This document shows, piece by piece, positions 36,208 to 44,546 of a DNA stretch of 64,000 bases (positions are counted from its first letter, which is position 1; every line of letters begins with the position of its first letter). Both the position numbers and the translations under genes were made by a program. Under the pieces are notes generated by a model. That model ran no database searches. It was not told where the DNA came from and was given only the letters and a program-made list of their open reading frames with translations. The stretch is from contig NZ_CP023865.1 of the NCBI RefSeq assembly GCF_003711105.1, forward strand, positions 1,586,001 through 1,650,000. The letters run 5' to 3'. The stretch is from Actinoplanes teichomyceticus ATCC 31121. GTDB taxonomy: Bacteria > Actinomycetota > Actinomycetes > Mycobacteriales > Micromonosporaceae.

Positions 36208-37299
36208 ATGTCTGCCGAGTTCTTCCGCTCCCCGCTCCACGATCGCCACGTTGCGCTGGGCGCGAAGTTCGCCCCGTTCGGCGGCTGGGAGATGCCCCTG
36301 GAGTACGCCGGTGGCGGCGTCCTGCGCGAGCACGCCGCGGTGCGTGAGGCGGCCGGCGTGTTCGACGTGTCGCACCTGGGCAAGGCCCGGGTCCGGGGCG
36401 CCGGCGCGGCCCGGTTCGTGAACTCCTGCCTGACCAACGACCTGGACCGGATCCAGCCGGGCAAGGCGCAGTACACGCTCTGCTGCGATCCCTCCGGCGG
36501 CGTGGTGGACGACCTGATCGCGTACCTCTACGGCCCGGACGACGTCTTCCTGATCCCGAACGCGGCGAACACCGCCGAGGTGGTCCGCCGCCTGGCCGCC
36601 GCCGCGCCCGAGCCGATCACGGTGACCGACCTGCACCGCGACTTCGCCGTCCTGGCCGTGCAGGGCCCGCGGTCGGCCGCCGTGCTGACGGAACTCGGCC
36701 TGCCCACCGACCACGACTACATGTCGTTCACCGGCGCCACGCTGAACGGTGCGGGACTGGTGGTCTGCCGCACCGGCTACACCGGGGAACACGGCTACGA
36801 GCTGGTCGTCCCCTGGGACGCCGCGGCCACCGTCTGGGACGCGGTGATCGCCGCCGGGGTCCGGCCGTGCGGCCTCGGCGCCCGGGACACGCTGCGCACC
36901 GAGATGGGCTACCCGCTGCACGGCCAGGAGCTGTCGCTGGAGATCAGCCCGGTGCAGGCCCGTTCCGGCTGGGCGGTCGGCTGGAACAAACCCGCCTTCT
37001 GGGGCCGCGACGCGCTGCTCGCCGAGAAGGCCGCCGGCCCGCGCCGCCAGCTGCGCGGCCTGGAGGTCACCGGCCGCGGCATCCCGCGCGGCCACATGCC
37101 GGTCCTGGCCGGCGACACCCCGGTCGGCGAGACGACCAGCGGCACGTTCTCCCCGACGAAGAAGGTCGGCATCGCGCTGGCCCTGATCGACACCGCCGCC
37201 GGCCTCGCCGACGGCGACCTGGTCCAGATCGACATCCGCGGCCGCCGCACCGAGGCCCGCCTGGTCAAACCCCCGTTCGTCCAGCCGTCGGTCCGCTGA
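36208..37299 (+). CDS. gcvT: Glycine cleavage system T protein (aminomethyltransferase)
   Basis: 363 residues. Uses tetrahydrofolate to release ammonia and methylene-THF from the lipoyl-bound intermediate on GcvH. The N-terminus is [23 protein letters not shown], with the folate-binding Asp/Arg regions and [16 protein letters not shown]. The C-terminal beta-barrel domain contains [15 protein letters not shown]. It is isolated from gcvH and gcvP in this window, as in M. tuberculosis (Rv2211c). The last codons (PSVR) and stop codon form the first unit of a tandem repeat that runs downstream. Confidence 0.95.
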   Translation: MSAEFFRSPLHDRHVALGAKFAPFGGWEMPLEYAGGGVLREHAAVREAAGVFDVSHLGKARVRGAGAARFVNSCLTNDLDRIQPGKAQYTLCCDPSGGVVDDLIAYLYGPDDVFLIPNAANTAEVVRRLAAAAPEPITVTDLHRDFAVLAVQGPRSAAVLTELGLPTDHDYMSFTGATLNGAGLVVCRTGYTGEHGYELVVPWDAAATVWDAVIAAGVRPCGLGARDTLRTEMGYPLHGQELSLEISPVQARSGWAVGWNKPAFWGRDALLAEKAAGPRRQLRGLEVTGRGIPRGHMPVLAGDTPVGETTSGTFSPTKKVGIALALIDTAAGLADGDLVQIDIRGRRTEARLVKPPFVQPSVR

Positions 37300-37386
37300 C
37301 CCGCGTGCCCGCCGTCGGTCCGCTGACCCGCGAGCCCGCCACGTCGGTCCGCTGACCCGCGTGCCCGCCGTCGGTCCGCTGGCCGG
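37285..37386 (+). repeat. 27-29-bp tandem repeats starting inside the gcvT 3' end
   Basis: Units at 37285-37311, 37312-37340, 37341-37367 and a partial at 37368-37386. Unit 1 contains the codons PSVR and the TGA of gcvT; later units repeat them, the second in the same phase. Same pattern as the mycosin repeat at 6483. Confidence 0.85.
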
Positions 37387-37617
37387 CACGCCGGGTGTCG
37401 GGTCGGGGTGCATGGTGTCGCGCTGCTTGTGTGTAGGCCCGGCACTGACTCGGCGGGTTGCGCCGACTGGGCGGGCTGCCCGGTTCGTGGCGCGTCGGGC
37501 CTGCTCGCGCGTGCCCCGGGTGCTGGCCCGCCCTGCGGTGCCCGGATCGTCCGCCCGCAAGCTGGGTGCCACCCCGGACCGTCGCGCGCTTCGGCGAAGG
37601 CGCGGCCCAGGCCAATG

Positions 37618-37684
37618 CCTTTTCCGGATACGAAGCGGGAGTCCCGTCCGCAGGCCGGAGCCGAGCCCCGTGCGTGCCCTCGCG
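37618..37684 (+). repeat. Left arm of a long imperfect inverted repeat
   Basis: About 67 bp matching the reverse complement of 38283-38347. The core GTCCCGTCCGCAGGCC (37641-37656) is exact, followed by nearly exact AGCCGAGCCCCGT; the flanks match with small indels. Confidence 0.7.
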
Positions 37685-38282
37685 GCGCGGCACCTGGACT
37701 CGGACGGTGCCGCGCCCCCCGGCTCTCAGCTGGTGCTCCCGGTGGCCATCGCACCGCCATGCCCGCCGTCTGTGCCAGCCGTGAGTGTCCGGCTGATGTG
37801 GGTGGCCGTCGCGGGGCCGGGCTGACTGCCTTCCTCGCTGGCTGGACGTGTCGGGCTGGTGCTGGTGCTGGTGGTGGCGCTGGCGTGACCGGCTTCCTCG
37901 CCAGTTGGACGTGTCGGGCTGGTGCTGGCGGGCGTTCTGAGGCTGGCCTCACCGCCCTCAGTGCCAGCCGGCTCGCCCGGATGGAACACCCCAGAGCCCC
38001 CTGGGCGGGTTGGGCTGGTGTTCGTGGGTGTTCCGAGGCCGACGTGATCACCGCCCGGGCAGCGGGCTTGCCCGGCGGATGCTTATGGGTGATTTGGTGG
38101 ATTTATTCACGTGAGACCAGGCAGAGTGGGATTGGCGCCGGCGGTTGTTGTCGGGGTGGGGTGACCACCGTCGGCGCCGCCTGGGGCTTCGGGTGCCGGT
38201 GCTGGCTGGGGCTTTGCGCCGTGCTGGCTGGGGCTTTGCGCGCCGTGCTGGCTGGGGCTCCGGGGCGCATAGCACGGGTCCT

Positions 38283-38347
38283 GCGGGGGCACGGACGGGG
38301 CTCGGCTCGGCCTGCGGACGGGACTTCCGGGTCGTACCCGGGAAGGG
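38283..38347 (-). repeat. Right arm of a long imperfect inverted repeat
   Basis: Inverted partner of 37618-37684, about 600 bp away; exact core at 38309-38324. No transposase or target-site duplication is seen. Confidence 0.7.
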
Positions 38348-38363
38348 TTCGAGCGGGAGCGGA

Positions 38364-38384
38364 CCGCCCGCGTCTCGCGGGCGG
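38364..38384 (-). terminator. Hairpin downstream of cobS
   Basis: CCGCCCGCG / CGCGGGCGG, a 9-bp perfect stem with a 3-nt loop, 12 nt after the cobS stop codon. No T-tract. Confidence 0.5.
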
Positions 38385-38395
38385 GTGGTGCCGGG

Positions 38396-39151
38396 TCAGC
38401 GCAGGGTGAGGGTGACCAGGGTGACCGTGGTGGCCAGCTCCACGCAGGCGCCGAGGACATCACCGGTGATGCCGCCGAGGCGGCGGACGCAGTGCCGCAG
38501 CAGCACGAGAACCGCGGCGAGGGCGAGCAGGACGGCTACCGGGCCCTGCCACGGGCGGCCGGGGACGGCGGGGATCGCGGCCGCGGCGACCGCCACGGCG
38601 GCCGGCAGCAGCGCCGGGATCGAAACCGTGGAGGCGACCATCGCGCCCAGGCCTTCGGGGCGGGCCGGAGGGACGCCGCGGCGGCAGGCCACCGTGATCG
38701 CCAGACGGCCGGTGGTCCAGGCGATCACCAGCGACCACCACGGGACGGCGGCCAGCGCGGCGGCCTGGATGAGGACGGTGGCGGCGAGGGCCACGACCCC
38801 GAACGGGCCGATGTCTGGCTTTTTCATGATTTCCAGGGCGCCCGGGCCGGAGCGGTAGGAGCCCAGGGCGTCGACCGTGTCGGCCAGGCCGTCCAGGTGC
38901 AGGCCGCGGGTCAGCAAGGCCCCCGCGGCCACCGCGACTCCAGCCGCGACGAGCGCGGGCGCGCCGAGCGTCCGCAGGCCCCCGTGCAGACCGGCCAGCG
39001 TCAGGCCCAGCACCGCGCCGACCAGCGGCGCCAGGCCCATCGCGACGGCGGCGGTGGGGCGGTCCACCCGGCCTGCGCGCAGCGGCAGGACGGTGAGCGT
39101 GGTGACCGCCAGCCGGAGGCCGTCCAGCGCCCGGCCCGGCGTTACGGTCAC
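38396..39151 (-). CDS. cobS: Adenosylcobinamide-GDP ribazoletransferase
   Basis: 251-residue integral membrane protein, the last step of adenosylcobalamin assembly: it joins AdoCbi-GDP and alpha-ribazole. The family motif GLHLDGLADTVDALGSYRSG is present with Asp residues for Mg2+, as are five or more hydrophobic segments and the C-terminal LGGITGDVLGA motif. The GTG start overlaps the TGA of the upstream cobU-cobT fusion gene (GTGA), so the two are translationally coupled. Confidence 0.95.
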   Translation of the reverse strand: MTVTPGRALDGLRLAVTTLTVLPLRAGRVDRPTAAVAMGLAPLVGAVLGLTLAGLHGGLRTLGAPALVAAGVAVAAGALLTRGLHLDGLADTVDALGSYRSGPGALEIMKKPDIGPFGVVALAATVLIQAAALAAVPWWSLVIAWTTGRLAITVACRRGVPPARPEGLGAMVASTVSIPALLPAAVAVAAAAIPAVPGRPWQGPVAVLLALAAVLVLLRHCVRRLGGITGDVLGACVELATTVTLVTLTLR

Positions 39152-41358
39152 GACCGCCCGGCCGCGCCGCCTTCGGCGCCGCTGCCTTCGACGCCGCCGG
39201 CCGAGCCGGTGACCGGGCCCGCGTCGCTGCCGAAAGTGGCGTTCGCGCCGGCGATCCCGGTGCCGCCGGGTGTGCCGCCCGGCTCTGCGGCCCGGCCCCG
39301 GTCGGCGTTGCCGCTCGGGGCGGCGGGTTGGCCGGCCCGGCTCGCGTCGGCGTCGCCGTGGGGAGCGGGTTGGCCGGCCCGGCTCGCGTCGGCGTCGCCG
39401 TGGGGAGCGGGTTGGCCGGCCCGGCTCGCGTCGGCGTCGCCGTGGGGAGCGGGTTGGGCGGCCCGGCTCCCGTCGGTGGCGCCGTGCGGGGCGGCGGCCC
39501 GGCTCGGGTCGGGGTCGTCGGGGGTGGTGGACCCGGCGACCGGGGCGTCGTCGAGGTCGTCGCTGAGGCCCGCGTCGCCGTGGTCGGCCAGCAGCGCCGG
39601 GTGGACCGGCAGCGCCGCCGCCAGACCCGTCGCGGTACGCAGCAACGGCAGGGCGGCCAGCGCGTTCGCACCCTCGCCCAGGTCCAGCCCGAGCTGCAGC
39701 ACCGGGGTCAGGCCGAGCACGTCCGCGCCCTGCTTGACCAGCGCCAGCGTGCCCGCCTCGGGCAGCAGGCACCAGTGCCGGGTCTGCCCGGCCAGGTCCC
39801 GGGCGACCAGCCCGGCGGCGATGCCGAGCGGGCCGTCCAGCAGCACCGGGACGCGCCGGGCGGCGGCGCCCAGCAGCAGGCCGGTGGCGACCGCCAGGTC
39901 GAGGCCGCCGATCTCGCGCAGGATGTCGGTGGCGCCGCGCGGCTCGTGCCGGATCCGGTGCAGGGCGTCGCGGATCGCGGCGCAGCGGAGCATCCAGGCG
40001 TGGTCGTCGAAGCGGCCGCCCGGCAGCAGTACCCGCGGCAGGGTGGCGGCGGCCTCGGCGCCGGTGGTCGCGGCGAGCACCGCGGTCGCCGCGGACTCCA
40101 CGCCGACCCCGATCCCGGCCAGCAGCAGCGCGTCCCGGCCGGCGTCGGCGGCCTCGTCGGCGAGCTGCCAGCCCTGGCGCAGCGCGGCCTCGACCGCGTG
40201 CTCCTCGGCGACCGGGCCGTCCTCCATCGCCGCGGTGGGCGGTGTGCGCAGCACCGCGATGTCCGCGCCGGCCTGCGCGGCCAGCCGGCCCAGCAGGCCC
40301 AGGCCGCGCTCGGTCTCGGCGATCCGGCGTTCGGCGTCCTGCGGGTCGGCGCCGGCGGCGGCGCCACCGCCGTGCCGGCCGGCGACCACCACGACCCGGA
40401 CCGACGACCATGGACGCGGGGTGGTGGTGTCCTGCGTGGCGGCGGCGAACTCGATCGCCTCGCCGAGCATCCCCAGGCCGGCGCCGGGCAGGTCGACCTG
40501 CCCCAGGCGCTCCCGGGCGTCCGGGCCGGCGTCGCTGCTGGGCAGCGGCAGGTCCATGCCCGGCTCGATCCGGGTGAGGCCGGACGCGACCAGCGGCAGG
40601 GTCTGGGTGCTCTCGCCGAGCGCCCCGGAGCGGTCCGGCGCGGCCCGCTCGGCCACGGTCACCGGCGCCACCACGGTGGCGCCGGCCGGCGCGTCGGTGA
40701 ACCCGGGCGTGGCCGGCGGGGTGACGAAGACCGGGGCGGCCGGCGGCGGGGGAGGCGCCGGGGTGGCGGCGACGGCCGGTCTCGGCCGGGGCGCGGCAGC
40801 CGGTACGACGCTCGTCCCGCCCTTCAGCCACGTCGGCTGACCGGCGACCACCAGCGCCACGCCGTCGCAGGCGTCGGCGAGCGCCTGGTTGGTGGTCCCG
40901 AGGGCGTCCGCGAACGCCCGGCCGACCGGCGTGACCGGCACCAGCGAGAGCCCGACCTCGGGGCTGACCAGCACCACGCGGGCCGAGCAGGAACGCACCG
41001 CGGCGGCCAGCGCGGCCACGTCCGCCTCGTCGTCCTTCGGCTGCCGGGCCGGGTCGAGCACCGCGGCCACCCACCCGCCCAGGTCATCGACGAGCAGGGT
41101 GTCGTCCGGTCCCGCCTCGGACAGCAGCTCGGTGAGCCGGGCCGGGTCGGCGCCGGTCTCCTCGGTCGACCAGGACTGCGGGCGGCGACGCTGATGTTCC
41201 TCGATCCGGGCCAGCCACTCCGGGTCGTCCTCGCCGCCGACCGCGGTGGCGACGTACCGCACCGCCGGCGCGTCCGCCACCAGCGATTCGGCGAACGCGG
41301 ATTTGCCGGAGCGGATCCCGCCGAGCACCAGGACCGTGTTCCACCGATCTTCGGACAT
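39148..41358 (-). CDS. cobUT: CobU-CobT fusion with repeat tail
   Basis: 736 residues. Residues 1-175 are CobU (adenosylcobinamide kinase/guanylyltransferase): P-loop GGIRSGKSAFAESL, guanylylated His in EEHQRRRPQSW, and VLVSPEVGLSLVP. A Pro/Ala-rich linker (about 175-300) leads to CobT (nicotinate-nucleotide:DMB phosphoribosyltransferase, about 300-625), with GIGVGVESAATAVL, DLAVATGLLLGAA and the catalytic Glu in DLGEGANA. The last 110 residues are disordered, with three 14-residue repeats (PAPHGDADASRAGQ). The CobT glycine loop is altered (GIGVGVE instead of GIGNTTA-type), so activity should be checked. The ATG at 41358 lies 7 nt after a -10 box (leaderless). The two enzymes supply both substrates of CobS, whose gene overlaps the 3' end. 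Confidence 0.9.
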   Translation of the reverse strand: MSEDRWNTVLVLGGIRSGKSAFAESLVADAPAVRYVATAVGGEDDPEWLARIEEHQRRRPQSWSTEETGADPARLTELLSEAGPDDTLLVDDLGGWVAAVLDPARQPKDDEADVAALAAAVRSCSARVVLVSPEVGLSLVPVTPVGRAFADALGTTNQALADACDGVALVVAGQPTWLKGGTSVVPAAAPRPRPAVAATPAPPPPPAAPVFVTPPATPGFTDAPAGATVVAPVTVAERAAPDRSGALGESTQTLPLVASGLTRIEPGMDLPLPSSDAGPDARERLGQVDLPGAGLGMLGEAIEFAAATQDTTTPRPWSSVRVVVVAGRHGGGAAAGADPQDAERRIAETERGLGLLGRLAAQAGADIAVLRTPPTAAMEDGPVAEEHAVEAALRQGWQLADEAADAGRDALLLAGIGVGVESAATAVLAATTGAEAAATLPRVLLPGGRFDDHAWMLRCAAIRDALHRIRHEPRGATDILREIGGLDLAVATGLLLGAAARRVPVLLDGPLGIAAGLVARDLAGQTRHWCLLPEAGTLALVKQGADVLGLTPVLQLGLDLGEGANALAALPLLRTATGLAAALPVHPALLADHGDAGLSDDLDDAPVAGSTTPDDPDPSRAAAPHGATDGSRAAQPAPHGDADASRAGQPAPHGDADASRAGQPAPHGDADASRAGQPAAPSGNADRGRAAEPGGTPGGTGIAGANATFGSDAGPVTGSAGGVEGSGAEGGAAGRS
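39328..39453 (-). repeat. Three 42-bp in-frame repeats in the cobUT tail
   Basis: Units at 39328-39369, 39370-39411 and 39412-39453 are near identical and encode PAPHGDADASRAGQ; degenerate copies flank them. They keep the reading frame (14 codons each). Confidence 0.92.
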
Positions 41359-41365
41359 GCCCCGT

Positions 41366-41371
41366 ACCTTA
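41366..41371 (-). promoter_or_regulatory. -10 box of cobUT; leaderless start
   Basis: TAAGGT on the minus strand, 7 nt before the ATG at 41358. I found no cobalamin riboswitch in the short upstream region. Confidence 0.5.
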
Positions 41372-41397
41372 GAGCCGGGTCGTACCCGCGCACGCCG

Positions 41398-41403
41398 TAG
41401 GGT
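41398..41403 (+). promoter_or_regulatory. -10 box of the 65-residue gene / M50 operon
   Basis: TAGGGT, giving a leader of about 30 nt before the ATG at 41441. Confidence 0.35.
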
Positions 41404-41440
41404 GGAAGCCCACCGACGTACGACGTGAGGGGGCGGCTCA

Positions 41441-41638
41441 ATGCCGTGGAGTTGGCGGTACGAAGACGTCGACGGCAAACCGGTCGATCTGCCGGCCGAG
41501 ACGTTCAGCAGCCAGGCCGACGCCGAGTCCTGGATCGGTCAGGAGTGGCGCCGGTTGCAGGCCGGCGGCGTCAGCACGGTCACCCTGGTCGAGGACGACC
41601 GGGTGGACTATCAGATGAGCCTGCAGCCGGCGGAGTGA
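41441..41638 (+). CDS. Small conserved protein of unknown function
   Basis: 65 residues, acidic, beginning MPWSWRYEDVDGKPVDLP, with a helix DAESWIGQEWRRL and a beta pair STVTLVEDDRVDYQMSL. It resembles the short proteins actinomycetes commonly encode with this opening; no function is known to me. GAGGGGG precedes the ATG. Its stop is one base from the GTG of the protease gene, so the pair is an operon. Confidence 0.75.
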   Translation: MPWSWRYEDVDGKPVDLPAETFSSQADAESWIGQEWRRLQAGGVSTVTLVEDDRVDYQMSLQPAE

Positions 41639-41639
41639 C

Positions 41640-42458
41640 GTGACCTACGAACCGGTCTACACGCGCACCCCTCGGAACGCGTTCGTCCCGAGCCCGGTCT
41701 TCGTCGGCATCGTCGCGATCTTCGCGGTGAGCGGCGTGCTCACCTGGACGCGGTACGGCAACGTCGGGTTCGACGTGTTCCTGTTCGTGATCTCGGGCTG
41801 GCTGATCTCCCTGTGCCTGCACGAGTACGCGCACGCCGTCGCCGCGTACTTCTCCGGCGACCTGACCGTCGCCGAGCGTGGCTACCTGCGGCTGAACCCG
41901 TTGAAGTACACCCACCCGCTGCTGTCCATCGTGCTGCCGGTGATCGTGGTGATCCTGGGCGGCATCGGTCTGCCCGGCGGCGCCGTCTGGGTCGACCACC
42001 GGTACATCACCAGCAAGGTCAAGGACTCGCTGATCAGCGCGGCCGGCCCGCTCACCAACATCGTGCTGGCGGTGGTGGCGGCCGTGCCGTTCCTGTTCGG
42101 CCTGGGCCCGGAGGTCGTCGACACCGGCGCCCGGCTGGTGATCTACACCGCGCATCCGGAGTTCTGGCAGGCCCTGTCGGTGGTCGCGTTCCTGCAGATC
42201 ACCGCGAGCGTGCTGAACCTGCTGCCGATCCCCGGCCTGGACGGGGGCAGCATCCTGCGGCCCTGGCTGAGCCCGGCGTACCGGCGGGCCTGGGACATGT
42301 TCGCCCCGTTCGGTTTCCTGCTGCTGTTCGTGGCGCTGTGGCAGACCGACCTCGGCGGCTACTTCTCCGAGCTGGTGGTCTGGCTGGCCGAGCACCTCGG
42401 GCTGGACCGGTACCTGATCGCCGACGGGTTCGAGCTGATGCGGTTCTGGAGCGACTAG
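41640..42458 (+). CDS. Site-2-protease-like (M50) membrane metalloprotease
   Basis: 272 residues with about six membrane helices. H-E-Y-A-H at about residues 61-65 lies in a membrane helix and provides two zinc ligands. NLLPIPGLDGG supplies the third ligand (the LDG motif). No PDZ domain is present, as in the small archaeal/actinobacterial M50B group. It would cut membrane-spanning substrates; none is suggested by the context. Confidence 0.88.
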   Translation: MTYEPVYTRTPRNAFVPSPVFVGIVAIFAVSGVLTWTRYGNVGFDVFLFVISGWLISLCLHEYAHAVAAYFSGDLTVAERGYLRLNPLKYTHPLLSIVLPVIVVILGGIGLPGGAVWVDHRYITSKVKDSLISAAGPLTNIVLAVVAAVPFLFGLGPEVVDTGARLVIYTAHPEFWQALSVVAFLQITASVLNLLPIPGLDGGSILRPWLSPAYRRAWDMFAPFGFLLLFVALWQTDLGGYFSELVVWLAEHLGLDRYLIADGFELMRFWSD

Positions 42459-42475
42459 CGGATCAGGGCCGCCGG

Positions 42476-42509
42476 GCCCGGCCGGTCGATGATCAGCGAC
42501 CGGCCGGGC
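42476..42509 (+). terminator. Bidirectional hairpin between convergent genes
   Basis: GCCCGGCCGGTCG / CGACCGGCCGGGC, a perfect 13-bp stem with an 8-nt loop, between the M50 gene end (42458) and the aldo/keto reductase end (42517). Confidence 0.6.
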
Positions 42510-42516
42510 CGCTCCG

Positions 42517-43515
42517 TCAGGGCCGCTGCGCCGGGCTGGTCGTCAGGGCCGGGTCCCGGGTGACGATCGGGTCGACGATCTCGTCGATCGCCTTCAGCAG
42601 CGCGTCGTCCAGCTTCACCCCGGACGCCTTGACGTTGTCCCGGACCTGCTCGGGCCGGGACGCGCCGATGATCGCCGCGGACACGTTCGGGTTGTGCAGC
42701 ACCCACGCGATGGCCAGCTGCCCCATGGTCAGCCCGGCCTGATCGGCCAGCGGCCGGAGCCGGGCGACCGTGGTCAGCACGTCGTCCTCCAGCCACCGGG
42801 CGATGAAGTTCGCCCCGGACTTCTCGTCGGTGGCCCGCGACCCGGCCGGCGGCTGCTCGCCCGCCCGGTACTTGCCGGTCAGCACCCCCTGCGCCAGCGG
42901 CGACCAGACGATCTGTCCCAGGCCCAGTTCCTGCGACGCCGGCACCACCTCGGCCTCGATCACCCGCCACAGCATCGAGTACTGCGGCTGGTTCGACACG
43001 AGCCGGATCCGCAACTCGTCGGCGAGCGGCTTGGCGGCCCGGATCTGCTCGGCCGACCACTCCGACACGCCGATGTAGTGTGCCTTGCCCCGGTGCACCA
43101 CGTCGGCGAACGCCTCCATGGTCTCCTCCAGCGGGGTGCTGTGGTCGTACCGGTGCGCCTGGTACACGTCCACGTAGTCGGTGCCCAGCCGGCGCAGCGA
43201 GCCGTCGATCGAGGTCATGATGTGCTTGCGGGACAGGCCGCTGTCGTTCGCCCCCGGCCCGGTACGCCAGTACACCTTGGTGAGGATCTCCAGACCGTCG
43301 CGCCGCTCGTCCTTCAGCGCCCGGCCCAGCACCTCCTCGGCGCGGGTGCCGGCGTACACGTCCGCGGTGTCGAACGTGGTGATCCCGGACTCCAGGGCCG
43401 CGCGCACACAGGCGAGCGCGGCGTCCTCCTCCACCTGGGACCCGTGGGTGATCCAGTTGCCGTAGGCGATCTCACTGACCAGCAGGCCGGAACGGCCGAG
43501 ATGACGGAACTCCAT
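42517..43515 (-). CDS. Aldo/keto reductase (AKR6/KCNAB-like)
   Basis: 332-residue TIM-barrel NADPH oxidoreductase. The N-terminus MEFRHLGRSGLLVSEIAYG and DTADVYAGTRAEEVLGRAL (catalytic Asp and Tyr) lead on to the catalytic Lys in ILTKVYW and His in YQAHRYD. SQPQYS-type (SNQPQYSML) and GASRPEQVRDN cofactor motifs are present. It belongs to the group related to potassium-channel beta subunits. The substrate is unknown. It ends at a shared hairpin with the M50 gene; upstream lie the decayed toxin genes. Confidence 0.92.
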   Translation of the reverse strand: MEFRHLGRSGLLVSEIAYGNWITHGSQVEEDAALACVRAALESGITTFDTADVYAGTRAEEVLGRALKDERRDGLEILTKVYWRTGPGANDSGLSRKHIMTSIDGSLRRLGTDYVDVYQAHRYDHSTPLEETMEAFADVVHRGKAHYIGVSEWSAEQIRAAKPLADELRIRLVSNQPQYSMLWRVIEAEVVPASQELGLGQIVWSPLAQGVLTGKYRAGEQPPAGSRATDEKSGANFIARWLEDDVLTTVARLRPLADQAGLTMGQLAIAWVLHNPNVSAAIIGASRPEQVRDNVKASGVKLDDALLKAIDEIVDPIVTRDPALTTSPAQRP

Positions 43516-43552
43516 CCCCCGACCCTAACCACGCGGCCGGTGTGCGGCATTC

Positions 43553-43959
43553 TCAACCGATCACACCGGTACGGCCGGGGAAGGGCCTGCCGTTCTCCTG
43601 CTCCCACTTCGTGACGCTGCGCTCCCGATCGTCCCGGGTGGGTGCGAGGAAGTCGAGGTACTGCACGACGACCGCCCGCGCCTCCGCGAAGGTGTAGCTG
43701 GTGGCCTCGGGCCGCGGCCCGAGATCTTCGACGGTCACGCCCGCCGCGTCGCAGCGGACGACGGCCGAGTGCCTTCGTACTCGGTGTACTCGGCGCGGCC
43801 GGCGGCCACCTCGTCGATGCAGTCGAGCAGGTCGATGCAGTCGGACGAGTATCCCTGGATGTCGTTGATGAGCTGGGACCCGAGCGGGGCGAACCGCTTG
43901 CTCTCCACTTCGAAGGTCCGGCGGTTGTCGCTGTTCCGGAAAAACCTGATGCTCATCAT
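43553..43959 (-). pseudogene. Decayed immunity gene (copy 1), 1-nt frameshift
   Basis: Paralogue of the intact gene at 44547-44951. The first part (SIRFFRNSDNRRTFEVESKRF to YTEYEG) and the second part (VEDLGP to GRTGVIG) are in different frames. Compared with the intact copy, one T is missing between 43770 and 43771 (plus strand), which ends translation early. The remaining sequence is well preserved, so the event is recent or a sequencing error. Confidence 0.85.
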
Positions 43960-43964
43960 CTCAC

Positions 43965-44448
43965 CTATTTGTTGGATTCGTCGACCGGCCACGTGGAGAA
44001 CCAGCAACTACGGTCGTGCTCGTTGTAGAAGCCGTTGATGTCGAGGCCGTTCGCCCGGCCGAGCCACCTTCTCGGATCGGTGGGGTCGGGGATGCTGTCG
44101 CGGAATGCGCCCTCAATTGTCTCGTCCACGCGTTGCGGGGTCCAGTTGTCCGGGAAGAAGCTGCTCTTACCCCGCTTCTCGTGCCAGTTGCCGTCGGGAC
44201 CGGGAACCTCGACCTTCGCACGGTACGTTCCGGTCCGAGATCAGCTCCTTGCCGTCCGGGCCGAGCTTCACGCGGGCGCCGTCCGGGTTCCTGCCCTGGA
44301 ACCGGTGGTGGAAGCCGGTTCCCCGGGGCGGCTGAGATCTCATGTTGACGTCGCCGAGGAAGATGTGCCGGTACCGGTGTTGCTGCGTTTTCATCCTGAG
44401 CCACAGTTCGACCTTCCGGAACAGGCCGCTCCGCCGGCGCCTACCCAC
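43965..44448 (-). pseudogene. Decayed EndoU-like toxin gene (copy 1), 11-nt deletion
   Basis: Paralogue of 44951-45451. From the GTG at 44448 it reads to LISDRNVPCEG, then the frame breaks. With an 11-nt gap near 44234 restored, the rest reads YRAKVEVPGPDGNWH, SSFFPDNWTPQRV, NGLDINGFY to a TAG at 43965-43967. The loss removes codons just before the TYRARV strand of the intact copy, so no active nuclease is made. Confidence 0.85.
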
Positions 44449-44536
44449 CCGGCACCGCGTCCACGGCCAGGCCGGTCAACGGCACGATGGCATTGATCCT
44501 GAGTCTCGGCACGATCCCGGCGACAGCCACGACATG
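44441..44536 (-). pseudogene. Remnant of the CpnT-like domain gene 3' end
   Basis: 40 bp (44441-44480) match the last codons and TAG of the gene at 45444-45938. The next 50 or so bp match a stretch about 120 bp further into that gene. This is a 3' fragment with an internal deletion, at the junction of the tandem duplication. Confidence 0.7.
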
Positions 44537-44546
44537 CGCGGCGTTC

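Larger units (their letters stand above)
37387..38363. other. Gene-poor 1-kb region with degenerate repeats
   Basis: No reading frame here looks like a real protein; the open frames are long only because of the GC content. The region carries the inverted repeat listed separately. It also has a partly duplicated stretch near 37823-37873 and 37885-37930 sharing TGGACGTGTCGGGCTGGTGC, and three close copies of GTGCTGGCTGGGGCT at 38199, 38221 and 38245. It may be the remains of a lost gene or a non-coding repeat region. Confidence 0.6.

Noticed and set aside
37387..38363. Possible Thr/Ser/Pro-rich protein genes on either strand
   Set aside because: The frames have no ribosome sites, no folded-domain composition and no conserved-looking segment; they follow the repeats.
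41359..41440. Cobalamin riboswitch upstream of cobUT
   Set aside because: The gap is only 82 bp, lacks a B12-box-like sequence by eye, and the -10 box lies 7 nt from the start codon, leaving no leader.
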